This document shows, one piece after another, positions 52,839 to 61,791 of a stretch of 64,000 nt of DNA. The notes below the pieces were generated by a model that was given only the letters and a program-made list of their open reading frames with translations, was not told the origin of the DNA and did no database searches. How positions within the stretch are numbered: position 1 is the first letter of the stretch; every line of letters starts with the position of its first letter. Source of the DNA: DATLMR01 sp035634255 (GTDB taxonomy: Bacteria; Acidobacteriota; Blastocatellia; UBA7656); NCBI GenBank assembly GCA_035634255.1, contig DASQDI010000064.1, positions 1 to 64,000 of the forward strand, given 5' to 3'. Made by a program: the position numbers and the translations under genes.

Positions 52839-53939
52839 TCATCCGCCGGACGGCATCCGAATCGGCCTCCCCACCGGCACGGGCCGCCCGAAGTCCGGCG
52901 TGCCGTCGGCCTTCCACGTAAAGCGTTGCGCCCTGGGCGAGCGGTACCTGCCGCAACCCTGATTCGGCTCGGAATTGGCGTGGTACAGAATCCAGTCTTC
53001 CTTGCCGTCCGGGGATTGGAAGAAAGAGTTGTGGCCCGCCCCGTACGCCCTCGCTTCGGGCGATGATTCGAAGACCGGATTCGGGGTCTTCTTCCATGAG
53101 TCGGGCGCGAGCAGGTCACTGTCGGCGGAAGCGGTCAGCATACCCAGCGAATAGTGCTCCGTCCAGCAGCCGCTCGCCGAGTAGACCAGAAAGATTTTGT
53201 CACCCCGCTTCAATATCTGAGGCCCTTCGTTCACGTCCACGTGGGGCGGGTTATCGGGGTCTCTCTTCACGTCTATGTCTCCGAATTTTTCCCACGGGTA
53301 AGTGGGAGTCGAAATCCTCACGCGGCTCCCCTCAATCGTCCAGGGGTCCTTCATCGCGGCTATGTAAATATTCTGCGTGCCGTTCTCGTCCCCTTCCCAG
53401 CCCGACCATATGAGGTAGAGCCGCCCCCCGTGCTCGAATACCGACCCATCGATGGCCCACTTGTCCGAAGGGTCGGCGAGTTTCCCCTTCATCACCCATT
53501 CGCCCCGCAGGGGGTCGGGCGAGGCGTTTTCAAGAACCCATAAGCGGTGGCTCTCATTCCTGCCCGCGTCGGCGGCGAAGTAGATGTACCACCTGCCCCG
53601 CAGGAAGTGGAGTTCGGGGGCCCAGATGTCTTTCGAATAAGGCCCCGTGGCAGGCGGCGTCCAGACGACCCTCTTCTCGGCCCTCTTCAAATCGGCCAGG
53701 TTGCGAGTCTTCCAGATGGTCAGGTTATCCCCGGTGGTGTGCATGTAAAAGTAAAAGCCGTCTTTAGTGATGGCCCACGGGTCGGCGCCCGAGCGCAGCA
53801 GGGGGTTGGTGAATGTTTTCGGCAGGGCGGCGCGGCTCGCTCTGCCGGAGGATTGGCCCCGCGCCCCCTGGCCGATTACCTGTACGTTCAGGCCGACTAT
53901 CGAAGCGAAGACCATCAGCACGGACAGGGCGGGCTTCAC
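52839..53939 (-). CDS. GH43-family glycosidase, exported
   Basis: 366 residues from GTG 53939: signal peptide (VKPALSVLMVFASIVGLNVQ), then a five-bladed beta-propeller of GH43 type. Catalytic residues fit: Asp in RSGADPWAI, Asp in DKWAIDGSVF and Glu in HVDVNEGPQIL. Members cleave alpha-L-arabinofuranosyl or beta-xylosyl bonds of plant polysaccharides; the specificity is not clear. A longer ATG frame (54011) would begin in an attC-like repeat and put 24 residues before the signal peptide, so the GTG was preferred. It stands alone between the permease and the glycosyltransferase operon. Confidence 0.88.
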   Translation of the reverse strand: MKPALSVLMVFASIVGLNVQVIGQGARGQSSGRASRAALPKTFTNPLLRSGADPWAITKDGFYFYMHTTGDNLTIWKTRNLADLKRAEKRVVWTPPATGPYSKDIWAPELHFLRGRWYIYFAADAGRNESHRLWVLENASPDPLRGEWVMKGKLADPSDKWAIDGSVFEHGGRLYLIWSGWEGDENGTQNIYIAAMKDPWTIEGSRVRISTPTYPWEKFGDIDVKRDPDNPPHVDVNEGPQILKRGDKIFLVYSASGCWTEHYSLGMLTASADSDLLAPDSWKKTPNPVFESSPEARAYGAGHNSFFQSPDGKEDWILYHANSEPNQGCGRYRSPRAQRFTWKADGTPDFGRPVPVGRPIRMPSGG

Positions 53940-53985
53940 CCAATGCGAGCGCCCCGCCCGCCTTTGGTACGGCGGATTGTTAGGC
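53935..53985 (-). repeat. partial attC-like site
   Basis: On the minus strand GCCTAACAATCC (core 53985-53979), then GTACCAAAGGCGGGC, matching the left arm of the sites near 22417 and 39019. A 7-bp stem GGCGGGC/GCCCGCC follows, but no GTTRRRY core. It lies far outside the main cassette region, so similar sites may be scattered over this genome. Confidence 0.35.
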
Positions 53986-54121
53986 GGATCTTTTAGTCCC
54001 CGAATACCCATGGCTCTGAATGTACCCCAGACGTTCGTCGTTCACCACCTTTCAGGCGTAAAAATCATGAAGATCATAATAGGCTCCGGCCGCGTATCAA
54101 AGCCCGCGGCGGCCGCGGCCG

Positions 54122-54631
54122 TCACAGGCTCGCTTCGTACCTCTGCTCCGTCACCGTCGCGCCCCACATCTCGTGCGTGTGCTCCTCCGTCAGCCGGAAC
54201 CCGGCGGAGCGGTAGAGGCCCGCCGCCGCGCCCAGCGTGCTGACAGTCCACAGGAAGATCGACGAGTACCCGCTGGCACGGCAGAAGGCCACCGCCTCTT
54301 CCACCAGCAGCCTGCCGACGCCGTGACCGCGAAGGCCGGGGTGCAGCAGCAGCCAGCGCAGTTGGGCGCTCTCTCCGGAAGCCTCAACGATGCCAACCGA
54401 GCCGGACACTACCTGATCTTTTTCGACAATCCATATGCGCTCCCGCTCACTGCGGGCTCTGGCAAACCGCGCCAGAGGGTCGGCAACGTACGCCTCGAAA
54501 GTGTAGTCCCACCCGCATTCTTCCGCGTACAGTTTGCCGTGAAGGTAAGTCAGATAGCCTATGTCGCCCGGCTTCAGATCGTTTCTTATTTTGATGTCGG
54601 CCGGTAGAGAGCCCCTATCGATTCTGCCCAT
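54122..54631 (-). CDS. GNAT N-acetyltransferase
   Basis: 169 residues with GNAT motif A LRWLLLHPGLRGHGVGRLLVEEAVAFCRA (about 91-120) and motif B SSIFLWTVSTLGAAAGLYRSAGFRL, like the acetyltransferase half of MarR-GNAT proteins. The acceptor is unknown. It starts three bases after the GT4 stop codon (TAA then ACG ATG), with the ribosome-binding site inside that gene, so it is part of the glycosyltransferase operon and may acetylate an amino sugar; this is inference. Confidence 0.85.
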   Translation of the reverse strand: MGRIDRGSLPADIKIRNDLKPGDIGYLTYLHGKLYAEECGWDYTFEAYVADPLARFARARSERERIWIVEKDQVVSGSVGIVEASGESAQLRWLLLHPGLRGHGVGRLLVEEAVAFCRASGYSSIFLWTVSTLGAAAGLYRSAGFRLTEEHTHEMWGATVTEQRYEASL

Positions 54632-54634
54632 TCG

Positions 54635-55843
54635 TTAAATCTCCGCCCCCGCCGGACTGCCCTGCTCGTCAAACTCCAGCAAACTCAGGAAGCGCCTGAC
54701 GAACTGCTCGCGGCTGAAGAGCCCGGCGCGCGAGCGGGCGGCTTTCGCCATCCGCTCGCGCAGAGGCTCGTCGCTCATCAGAAGCTGGGAGTATTCCTTC
54801 AGTTCCTCGAGCCTGCTCCACACGAAGCCGCTCTCCCCGTGCCGAACGATTTCCGGCTGGCCTCCTTTGTTGATCGCCACCGGCACGCACCCTGCCGCCA
54901 TCGCCTCGACGGTCGCAATCCCAAAGTGCTCCGAAAGCTCCGGGCGCTCGTCGCTCTCCCCGTAGCCCGCGGCATGCCAGAATATTTTGGCCTCTTCATA
55001 AAGTTGTTTCAGCCGGCCGCGCTCGACGTTGGCGAGCGCGGCCGCGCCGCACTCGCTCGCCCTGCGGCTCACGCTCCTGAAGTATTGCAGGTCGGCGTCG
55101 GCGTCGCTCACCCCTCCGACGCAGAAGTAGCCCCAGTCGGACCGGGCGTCATCTCGCAGCTCGTTAAAAACGGCCATCATTTCCAGCTGTTTTTTCGAGT
55201 GCCCCGTCGCGGTGAATCTCCCGACGCTCAGGATGGAGTTCGTCTTGGCTCCGGGTTGAAAGCGAGTGTCAACGGGAGGGTAGACGATCTGGCAGTCGAT
55301 GCCCCATCGACGCCTCGTCCATTCCCGCGAGAACCGGGAGTTTGTCGCCCTGACCTGATAGGTGCCCATCCGTTTCCGCCATTCCCATTCGTGGTACGGG
55401 CCTTTGATCCGGTCCCACGAAAGCAGGCCGACGCCATCGGGGGCTTCGCCCTGAGCCTCCCGGTGCGGGCGCTCGTGAAATGGGAACAGGACGACGAGCA
55501 CGCCCCTCGGGGCGTAGCAGAAAGGCGGATAGCCGTGAGTGAAATTTATGAACAGGTCATAGGGCTCGCTCAAAGACGCCCGCCACCCGCGCGCGTCCTT
55601 GTAACGCCGCCAGGGCGAGTGCGACCTGCCGAACGAGTAAGGCTCGGCCTCAACACAGCGCATCCTGACCGCGCTCAAATCGGTGCCGGAGATTTCGGCG
55701 AGCCGCTCCGAATTCATGTATGGCTTGTGATGAATGATCTCGACTTGGTGCCGGGGCGCGAGGGCTTCCGCCAGCACCGCCACGGAGACTTCCGACCCCC
55801 CTATTCCGCCGCCCGGCGGCTCGTTGTAGATGCCTACTCTCAC
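54635..55843 (-). CDS. GT4-family glycosyltransferase
   Basis: 402 residues from GTG 55843, with GGTGGAG upstream. GT-B fold: the N-terminus VGIYNEPPGGGIGGSEVSVAVLAEAL binds acceptor, and the C-terminal half has SILSVGRF, the donor-binding ELSEHFGIATVEAMAAGCVPVAINKGGQPEIV and the catalytic-type Glu of that stretch. Typical of retaining transferases making surface polysaccharides; donor and acceptor are unknown. Part of a same-strand run with short gaps from 54 kb to the window end. Confidence 0.88.
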   Translation of the reverse strand: MRVGIYNEPPGGGIGGSEVSVAVLAEALAPRHQVEIIHHKPYMNSERLAEISGTDLSAVRMRCVEAEPYSFGRSHSPWRRYKDARGWRASLSEPYDLFINFTHGYPPFCYAPRGVLVVLFPFHERPHREAQGEAPDGVGLLSWDRIKGPYHEWEWRKRMGTYQVRATNSRFSREWTRRRWGIDCQIVYPPVDTRFQPGAKTNSILSVGRFTATGHSKKQLEMMAVFNELRDDARSDWGYFCVGGVSDADADLQYFRSVSRRASECGAAALANVERGRLKQLYEEAKIFWHAAGYGESDERPELSEHFGIATVEAMAAGCVPVAINKGGQPEIVRHGESGFVWSRLEELKEYSQLLMSDEPLRERMAKAARSRAGLFSREQFVRRFLSLLEFDEQGSPAGAEI

Positions 55844-55881
55844 GGGCAATCGCTCCACCTGCGCCGGCTCATGCGCTCAGC

Positions 55882-57093
55882 TCATCCGGCCTGCCTCTTC
55901 AACGCGAGGTCGATTCTATCGACCATGTCTTCAAACCTGAACCCCTCTTCGACCGTACGCCGCCCATTGCGCCTCACCCTCTCGAAAAGCTCGGGGTCTT
56001 CGACGAGCCGGACTATCTGCCCGGCCAGAGCCTCCGCGTCCTCTTTCGGGAAGATCAACGCATTCACTTCGTCTTCGAGAATCTCGGGGGTGCCGCCCGT
56101 GCTCGTCCCCACCACGGCGAGGCCGGATGACATCGCTTCGAGCAGAGTTATGCTGAAGGGCTCGTCCCAGACCGACGGGAACAGGAGCACGTCATGCTCG
56201 CGGTAAATGTCGGGGAGCCGGTCGCGGGAGACGAGGCCCGTGAACGAGACGTTGCGCTCAAGGCCGAGCGAAGAGACGAGCCCTCTGACGCGATCATCAT
56301 AATCCGGCCCGCCGACGATGGTCAGCTTCGTCGATCGATGGCGCGGCGTCTCGACCAGCAGCCTTAGCGCCTCGACCGCCGTGTGGACGCCTTTGAGCGC
56401 GGTTATCTGGCCCACGTAAAGCAGCCGCCGGGGGTCGTGCGACGACTCGTTGAACGGGAAGCGGTCTGCATCGATCCCCCAGTGAATCACCTCCGCATTC
56501 GCGACGGGCCTGCCTGACTGTAAGGCGGCCTGCTTGAGGTAGCGGCTGGCGAACTGAACGCGGCTCAAATCCGGGGCCGGGGGCGGCAGAAGGCCCGATG
56601 CGTCGATCAGAAACCTGACCGGCCTCCACGCCAGCCGGCGAGAGGCCCTCCGCGGAGACCGGTGCCTGAGCGAGTACAAAGCGTCGCTCTCCCACTTGCT
56701 CAGCCAGTGGTCGGAGATGAAGTAGTGGACCGCGAGCCCCTTCTGTTGAGCTTTGATGGCGAGCGATATCGAGATGTGCGTCGCGTTCCAGACGTACACG
56801 GCATCCGGCGGGAACTCGCGGCAGACTACATCGAAGGCCCTGCGGTTGATCGACTCTTTCTTGATGACCCGGAGCAGGTCAGACGCGGAGCCGTCGATCT
56901 TCAACGAGAGGTCGGTCGCCAGCCACCGGTAGACATGGCCGGAATGCTCGGGGCGGTTTACGCCGAAGGTGCTGGTCAGGACGCGGACATCGTGCCCGCG
57001 AGATTTGAGCGCTTCAACGACATCTCTGCAACCAAGCTCGTAACCGCCGATGAAGTGCGGCGGGTAGAAGTTAGAGATGACCAGTATTCGCAT
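55882..57093 (-). CDS. GT4-family glycosyltransferase
   Basis: 403 residues. It begins MRILVISNFYPPHFIGGYELGCRDVVEAL, the WaaG-type acceptor loop with a GGYEL motif; then LLYVGQITALKGVHTAVEAL, ERNVSFTGLVSRDRLPDIYREHDVLLFPSVWDEPFSITLLEAMSSGLAVVGTSTGGTPEIL with the E-x7-E donor site. A retaining GT-B transferase, probably attaching a sugar to a growing glycan at the cytoplasmic side of the membrane. Gaps to neighbours are 29-39 bp, so it is co-transcribed. Confidence 0.9.
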   Translation of the reverse strand: MRILVISNFYPPHFIGGYELGCRDVVEALKSRGHDVRVLTSTFGVNRPEHSGHVYRWLATDLSLKIDGSASDLLRVIKKESINRRAFDVVCREFPPDAVYVWNATHISISLAIKAQQKGLAVHYFISDHWLSKWESDALYSLRHRSPRRASRRLAWRPVRFLIDASGLLPPPAPDLSRVQFASRYLKQAALQSGRPVANAEVIHWGIDADRFPFNESSHDPRRLLYVGQITALKGVHTAVEALRLLVETPRHRSTKLTIVGGPDYDDRVRGLVSSLGLERNVSFTGLVSRDRLPDIYREHDVLLFPSVWDEPFSITLLEAMSSGLAVVGTSTGGTPEILEDEVNALIFPKEDAEALAGQIVRLVEDPELFERVRRNGRRTVEEGFRFEDMVDRIDLALKRQAG

Positions 57094-57122
57094 CTAAGCA
57101 CTCAGGGCCGCGCGGGTCCCGC

Positions 57123-58169
57123 TCAACCGCGGAGCTTTTCCGAGAGCAGGCGGGCGAACGCTTCTCCGTCCATGTCCTCCACCTGCACTCGCGGCAGCCG
57201 GAAGGGGTCCGCGCCTCGCCCGACCGTCCCGACCGAAGTGGTGCAGGCGCAGTCGAACCCCGCCCCGCGAACTAGCCCGACCGTTTCGAAAGAGTAGTCA
57301 CATTCGCGCCCGTACGGGTAGGCGAAGCTGGTCACGGGCCTCCCGAGAATCTCTTCCAGGCGGGCCTTGCTCTCGTCAATCTCGCGCCTCTGCGAGTCGG
57401 CGTCTAAGGCCGAAAGCTGCGGGTGCGTCACCGTGTGGCAGCCGACTTCGACCAGCCCGCCCCGCGCGAGTTCGGGTATCTCGTCGAGCGTGAGCGAGCG
57501 GTGCGTCGGCCTCGCCGACCCTGTGGAGCCCGCCCACGCCAGCAGTTCGCTCCTGATCTGTCGCCGCTCACCGTCCGACATCGGGTGCATCAACTGCCAG
57601 AGCGAGCGGTAAACGGAGTGCCGGGGGGTGGGCTCTGCCTCCTGCCACGCCCTCCATCGAAGGTCGCGTCGATGCGAACCCTCATCGTAATCGGAAGTGT
57701 CGCCGAGTTCCCAGAAGTGCTCCTGCCCGTTCACTCTCAGCCGAAGCTCGGGGGGCAGTCGGCCGGGCTGAAGGAATAGTCTGTCGAGCTCATCCCACCA
57801 GAATTCGCGGTCCTGCCCGGAGTAGCCTGTCGCTACGAAAACGGTCGCCGGGACATCGTGTTTTTCCAGCAGAGGCTTCGCGTTCAGAAGATTGTCGGCG
57901 TACCCATCGTCGAAGGTCACTACCACCGCGCGATTGGGGACGCCGCCATCCCTAACTGCGCGGGATAGTTTCTGAAGAGGCGACGGGCGGCCATACTCTC
58001 TGAGGACCTGAAGGTGTTCTTCGAAGTGGCGCGGGGTCACGGCCAGCTGCCACGGGTCAGACCCCTCCTCGGCCACGCGATGATAGAGCAGTATGAGTGC
58101 CCTCGGCGTGAGCCGCCTCCTGATCTTTCCGCCCGCGCGTCTCAGGGTTCTCAAGCCCGGCACTCTCAC
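57123..58169 (-). CDS. polysaccharide deacetylase (NodB domain)
   Basis: 348 residues of the carbohydrate esterase 4 type. The start region LILLYHRV (about 27) precedes the metal site VVVTFDDGYADNL (about 85), the His pair VGCHTVTHPQLS (about 253), and SFAYPYGRECDYSFETV. The family removes N-acetyl groups from amino sugars in glycans or cell wall. The gene overlaps the end of the GT2-methyltransferase gene by GTGA, so the two are translationally coupled. It suggests that the glycan contains an N-acetylated sugar to be deacetylated. Confidence 0.9.
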   Translation of the reverse strand: MRVPGLRTLRRAGGKIRRRLTPRALILLYHRVAEEGSDPWQLAVTPRHFEEHLQVLREYGRPSPLQKLSRAVRDGGVPNRAVVVTFDDGYADNLLNAKPLLEKHDVPATVFVATGYSGQDREFWWDELDRLFLQPGRLPPELRLRVNGQEHFWELGDTSDYDEGSHRRDLRWRAWQEAEPTPRHSVYRSLWQLMHPMSDGERRQIRSELLAWAGSTGSARPTHRSLTLDEIPELARGGLVEVGCHTVTHPQLSALDADSQRREIDESKARLEEILGRPVTSFAYPYGRECDYSFETVGLVRGAGFDCACTTSVGTVGRGADPFRLPRVQVEDMDGEAFARLLSEKLRG

Positions 58170-59842
58170 GACACCGCCTCCTTGATGGCCCTGACCGTGA
58201 TGATCACCTGATAATCCGGGTCGTTGTAATCAAGCTCGTCCTCGCGCAACTCTTCCAGAGCCACCCCGTGCAGGAACGAGATGGCCGCGAACACGTTCCC
58301 GCGCGTCTCGACCGTGAAGTTCGCTTCGGGGAAGAATTCGGCGAACATCCTCCGCGCCGACAGCGCCGTAAATGCCCAGTACCATGAGCCGCCCCAGTCG
58401 AAGTGGTCTATCTGAGTGATGCCGGGGAACGTCGTCAGCAGGACCCCGCCCGGCTTGAGGATGCGGCGGAGCGTCGCGAGGGCCGCGCGCACGTCGTAGA
58501 TGAGATGGAGGGTCTGCGTCAGGATTATGCAGTCGAACGAGTCGGAGGGGATGTGGTCGGCGCTCGCGAGGTCCGCGATGATCGTGGCGCGCGGGTTCTC
58601 CTCGGAGACGTGCAGCACGTCCCTCTGGGTGACGCGGTCGCCGCCGAACCTCCGCGTGTACGAATCGTCTCCGACTTCCAGCGCGCGGCCCCGAATGTCG
58701 GAAGCGTTGCGGGCGAGGAAGTCTTCGATGTAGTAGCGGTCGACCGGCGTGCCGCGATCAAACCCGAACACCCGGCTGATGGGAGTCAGACGACGCAGGC
58801 TGCCGAAGCTCACCAGACCGACCGGCACCGGGTCTTCCTTCCCGCGCCGGCGTTCGCGAAGCCATCGGTAAACCGGGACGGGCAGTGCGCGCCGCGCAAT
58901 CGATTTCAATCCTTCTTTCATAATCCTTCCGCGATAGCTCACATGGTCCGGCAGGCGCGATATTAACGGATGGCGGGATTTCCACCGCTCCTTTTTGATC
59001 ACCCGCCGCAGTTCCGAATCTTCTACGCCCTGCTCGCCCGAATAGGCTTCGAGCCAGTTAAGAAAGGCTAGCCTCTGGGAGTGGTGTTGGCCCGCCCTCT
59101 CCGCCACGGAGCAGCACGAGTCGGGGTGCTTCCTGTATTTATACCAGCACCGGCTCGATACGAATACCGGGGCCTTCAAACAAATCTTCGAGTGGACTAC
59201 CTGATCTTCAAACAGCCCGCGAAAGCTCTCTTCATAACCTCCCACTTCCAGAAGGATTTCGCGCCGCGCAAGACAGCCCGTCGCCGTGGCGACCTGATCC
59301 CGCAGGAGAACGCTCACAAGGCCCGGAGGTTTTACCAGAGTGTTGGGCCGCACTCCCAGCCCCTGCGAGAAATCACGGCCGGAGTCCTGGGGGTGGCCGG
59401 TCCAGCTGTACCAGTACCGGGTGGCCCCGTAGACCATCGCCGCCTCGGGGTGCGCGCCCAGTATCTCGACCTGCTCGCTCAGCTTCTCGCTCTCCCACAC
59501 GTCGTCGGCGTCCAAGAACGCCACGTACTCCCCCCTCGCCTCCCTTATGCCGAGGTTGCGCGACGCGCTCATCCCCCTGTTGGCATGCCCCTGATGCTGA
59601 AGGTATCGGATTTTGTGAGGGTGGCTGCGCGCGTAGGCCAAAGCGATCTCTGTGCTGTTGTCGGTCGAGCCGTCGTCGACGAGCAGCAATTCCCACCGGC
59701 CGTAGGTCTGGGCCAGCACGCTCTCGACCGCCTCTTCGATGAACTTCTCCGCGTTCAGGAATATCGTTATCACCGACACCAGAGGCATGGCTTTGGCCGC
59801 CGGGCGGCTCTCAAGATCAAGGTCTGTTATTGCACCGGACAT
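58166..59842 (-). CDS. GT2 glycosyltransferase fused to a SAM methyltransferase
   Basis: 558 residues. N-terminal GT2 domain (about 20-330): PLVSVITIFLNAEKFIEEAVESVLAQ, LLLVDDGSTDNSTEIA, and DXD in YVAFLDADDVWESEKL. C-terminal half (about 370-550): FDRGTPVDRYYIEDFLA, RALEVGDDSYTRRF, PRATIIADLASADHIPSDSFDCIILTQTLHLIYDVRAAL and LRRILKPGGVLLTTFPGI, a class I methyltransferase of a type found next to polysaccharide genes. It may transfer and methylate a sugar in one protein. Its first 130 residues are almost identical to those of the GT2 gene at 60795-61778. Confidence 0.9.
   Translation of the reverse strand: MSGAITDLDLESRPAAKAMPLVSVITIFLNAEKFIEEAVESVLAQTYGRWELLLVDDGSTDNSTEIALAYARSHPHKIRYLQHQGHANRGMSASRNLGIREARGEYVAFLDADDVWESEKLSEQVEILGAHPEAAMVYGATRYWYSWTGHPQDSGRDFSQGLGVRPNTLVKPPGLVSVLLRDQVATATGCLARREILLEVGGYEESFRGLFEDQVVHSKICLKAPVFVSSRCWYKYRKHPDSCCSVAERAGQHHSQRLAFLNWLEAYSGEQGVEDSELRRVIKKERWKSRHPLISRLPDHVSYRGRIMKEGLKSIARRALPVPVYRWLRERRRGKEDPVPVGLVSFGSLRRLTPISRVFGFDRGTPVDRYYIEDFLARNASDIRGRALEVGDDSYTRRFGGDRVTQRDVLHVSEENPRATIIADLASADHIPSDSFDCIILTQTLHLIYDVRAALATLRRILKPGGVLLTTFPGITQIDHFDWGGSWYWAFTALSARRMFAEFFPEANFTVETRGNVFAAISFLHGVALEELREDELDYNDPDYQVIITVRAIKEAVS
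59372..59773 (-). repeat. near-identical GT2 segment, copy 1
   Basis: About 400 bp that matches 61353-61754 with only scattered differences, apart from a short diverged patch at about 59558-59590. Both encode the N-terminal catalytic half of a GT2 enzyme. The offset is 1,981 bp, direct orientation. Confidence 0.85.
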
Positions 59843-59863
59843 ATTTCAGATTGAACAACGTGA

Positions 59864-60784
59864 TCAGTTTTGGAGATTGAAACCGGGATGATTCAGCTTT
59901 CGGAAGGCGCGCCTCACGAAGCCCCCAGGGTAATACCGAAAGAGCGTCAGCAGCCCGGCCATCGCCTCGCCCCACCGATGCTTTCGGCACTGTTGCCTGA
60001 CCTGCCTCATCAGCTTTACGCCATAATCCTCCTGCGCGACCCGGATCCCGGCTTGCAGAGCCTCTTCATATTCCCGGTTCCCTTTCACGTACTTTCGCTG
60101 CAACCGCCGCGCGGTCACCGCGGCTTTCAGCATCCGCGCAAAGTCGCGGCTCATGCTCTCGCCGTGCTGGCGGTATTCGAGGACCACTCTGTCGGTGCAG
60201 CAGACCGGGAAGAGCCTGCTTATCCGCGCGTTGAGATCGAAATCCGCGGAGCCGCTCACCAGAGCGTTGAAGCCCGCGACCGAATCGAAGACCTCCCGGC
60301 GATAGACGACCGCCCCGGTCGTCCAGATGTAGTTGTGGCGCAGCAGCTCTAAATAATGGTCGGACCGGATGGCCTCCTGCGGCGGGGAAGGCAGAGGCGA
60401 GCCATCCGACGCGATCAGCCTCACGTGCCCATACGCGAACATGCACGCGGGGTTGGAATCGAGGGCGGATATGCCGTCTTCCAGAGCGTTCGGGAGTAGC
60501 CTGTCGTCCGCGTCGAGAAAGACTAAGTAGCTCCCTTCGCTCGCGCCGAGCCCGGCGTTGCGCGACGAGGCGAGGCCGCGATTCTTCTGGCTCAGGCACC
60601 GCACCCGCTCGTAACTCGCCGCGACCCGCGCGGTCTCGTCCGACGAGCCGTCGTCGACCACTATGATTTCATAATGCTCGTAGGTCTGCGCGAAGACGCT
60701 CTCAATCGCTTCGCCCAGAAAACGGCCCTGGTTGTAGCAGGGGATGACGACTGACACCAGATGCGGCTTCCGCATGATCAACAT
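59864..60784 (-). CDS. GT2 glycosyltransferase
   Basis: 306 residues with a GT-A catalytic domain: LVSVVIPCYNQGRFLGEAIESVFAQ (about 8-32), IIVVDDGSSDETARVA, DXD in YLVFLDADDRLLPNAL and a late catalytic region SADFDLNARISRLFPV. It lacks membrane segments, so it acts at the cytoplasmic side on an undefined acceptor. GGAG precedes ATG 60784. Gaps of 10-21 bp connect it with both neighbours. Confidence 0.9.
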   Translation of the reverse strand: MLIMRKPHLVSVVIPCYNQGRFLGEAIESVFAQTYEHYEIIVVDDGSSDETARVAASYERVRCLSQKNRGLASSRNAGLGASEGSYLVFLDADDRLLPNALEDGISALDSNPACMFAYGHVRLIASDGSPLPSPPQEAIRSDHYLELLRHNYIWTTGAVVYRREVFDSVAGFNALVSGSADFDLNARISRLFPVCCTDRVVLEYRQHGESMSRDFARMLKAAVTARRLQRKYVKGNREYEEALQAGIRVAQEDYGVKLMRQVRQQCRKHRWGEAMAGLLTLFRYYPGGFVRRAFRKLNHPGFNLQN

Positions 60785-60794
60785 GGCTCCGGAT

Positions 60795-61778
60795 TCAACG
60801 GGGCTGCTCGACTCTGTCCCCGCGTTGCGCGCGCAGGAAGCGCACGGCAGGGGCGGGCAGCATCCGCCGCGCGATTGACCTCAAAGACTCCCGCGCGATC
60901 AGGGCGCGGTATTTGATGCGAGCCGCCTGTCGATAAAACCCCGGATGAAGGCATTTTCGGCGCGCGGCCCTGAGCGCGCGGCGGACCTCCATGTCAGCGA
61001 CTCCGTGATCGTTTAAATAGCCTTCCACCCAGTTAAGATAAGTCAGACGCGCCGCCCGCATCCCTCCCCTCTCTTTAACAACGGAGACCGCCGATTCCGG
61101 GTGCTTGCGGTATTTGAACCAACACCGGCCCGCGACAAACACCGGCCATTTGAGGCACAGCTTCGCGTAGAAAGCCTGATCAGTGAATATGCGGCGGAAG
61201 CTCTCTTCAAATCCGCCCACGTCTATGACCGCCTCGCGCCGCGCGAGTACGTCCGAGGGACAGGGGATGGGTATCTCCTGCCGCAGGAATTGGACGAGCA
61301 GTCCCGGCGGTTTCACCAGACTGTCAGGCGGGACGCCGGGCGCGATGAATAGATCACGGCCGGAGTCCTGGGGGTGGCCGGTCCAGCTGTACCAGTACCG
61401 GGTGGCCCCGTAGACCATCGCCGCCTCAGGGTGCGCGCCCAGTATCTCGACCTGCTCGCTCAGCTTCTCGCTCTCCCACACGTCGTCGGCGTCCAAGAAC
61501 GCCACGTACTCCCCCCTCGCCTCCCTTATGCCGAGGTTTTGTGACGCGCTTATACCCAGATTCTCGTGCCCGGGGTGCTGAAGGTATCGGATTTTGTGAG
61601 GGTGGCTGCGCGCGTAGGCCAAAGCGATCTCTGTGCTGTCGTCGGTCGAGCCGTCGTCGACGAGCAGCAATTCCCACCGGCCGTAGGTCTGAGCCAGCAC
61701 GCTCTCGACCGCCTCTTCGATGAACTTCTCCGCGTTCAGGAATACCGTTATCACTGTAACCAGCGGCCTGTTATTCAT
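60795..61778 (-). CDS. GT2 glycosyltransferase
   Basis: 327 residues from ATG 61778, with GGAGAAG just upstream; a longer frame starting at 61931 would overlap the upstream gene and lacks support. The GT-A core matches PLVTVITVFLNAEKF, LLLVDDGSTDDSTEIA and FLDADDVWESEKLSEQVE. The first half is nearly identical to that of the GT2-methyltransferase, while the C-terminal half (KCLHPGFYRQAARIKYRAL) is different. It probably transfers a related sugar to a different acceptor. Confidence 0.9.
   Translation of the reverse strand: MNNRPLVTVITVFLNAEKFIEEAVESVLAQTYGRWELLLVDDGSTDDSTEIALAYARSHPHKIRYLQHPGHENLGISASQNLGIREARGEYVAFLDADDVWESEKLSEQVEILGAHPEAAMVYGATRYWYSWTGHPQDSGRDLFIAPGVPPDSLVKPPGLLVQFLRQEIPIPCPSDVLARREAVIDVGGFEESFRRIFTDQAFYAKLCLKWPVFVAGRCWFKYRKHPESAVSVVKERGGMRAARLTYLNWVEGYLNDHGVADMEVRRALRAARRKCLHPGFYRQAARIKYRALIARESLRSIARRMLPAPAVRFLRAQRGDRVEQPR
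61353..61754 (-). repeat. near-identical GT2 segment, copy 2
   Basis: Partner of 59372-59773, same orientation. Long identical tracts broken by a short diverged patch (about 61539-61572) suggest gene conversion between the two glycosyltransferase genes rather than a simple old duplication. Confidence 0.85.
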
Positions 61779-61791
61779 CTCTTCTCCGCAG

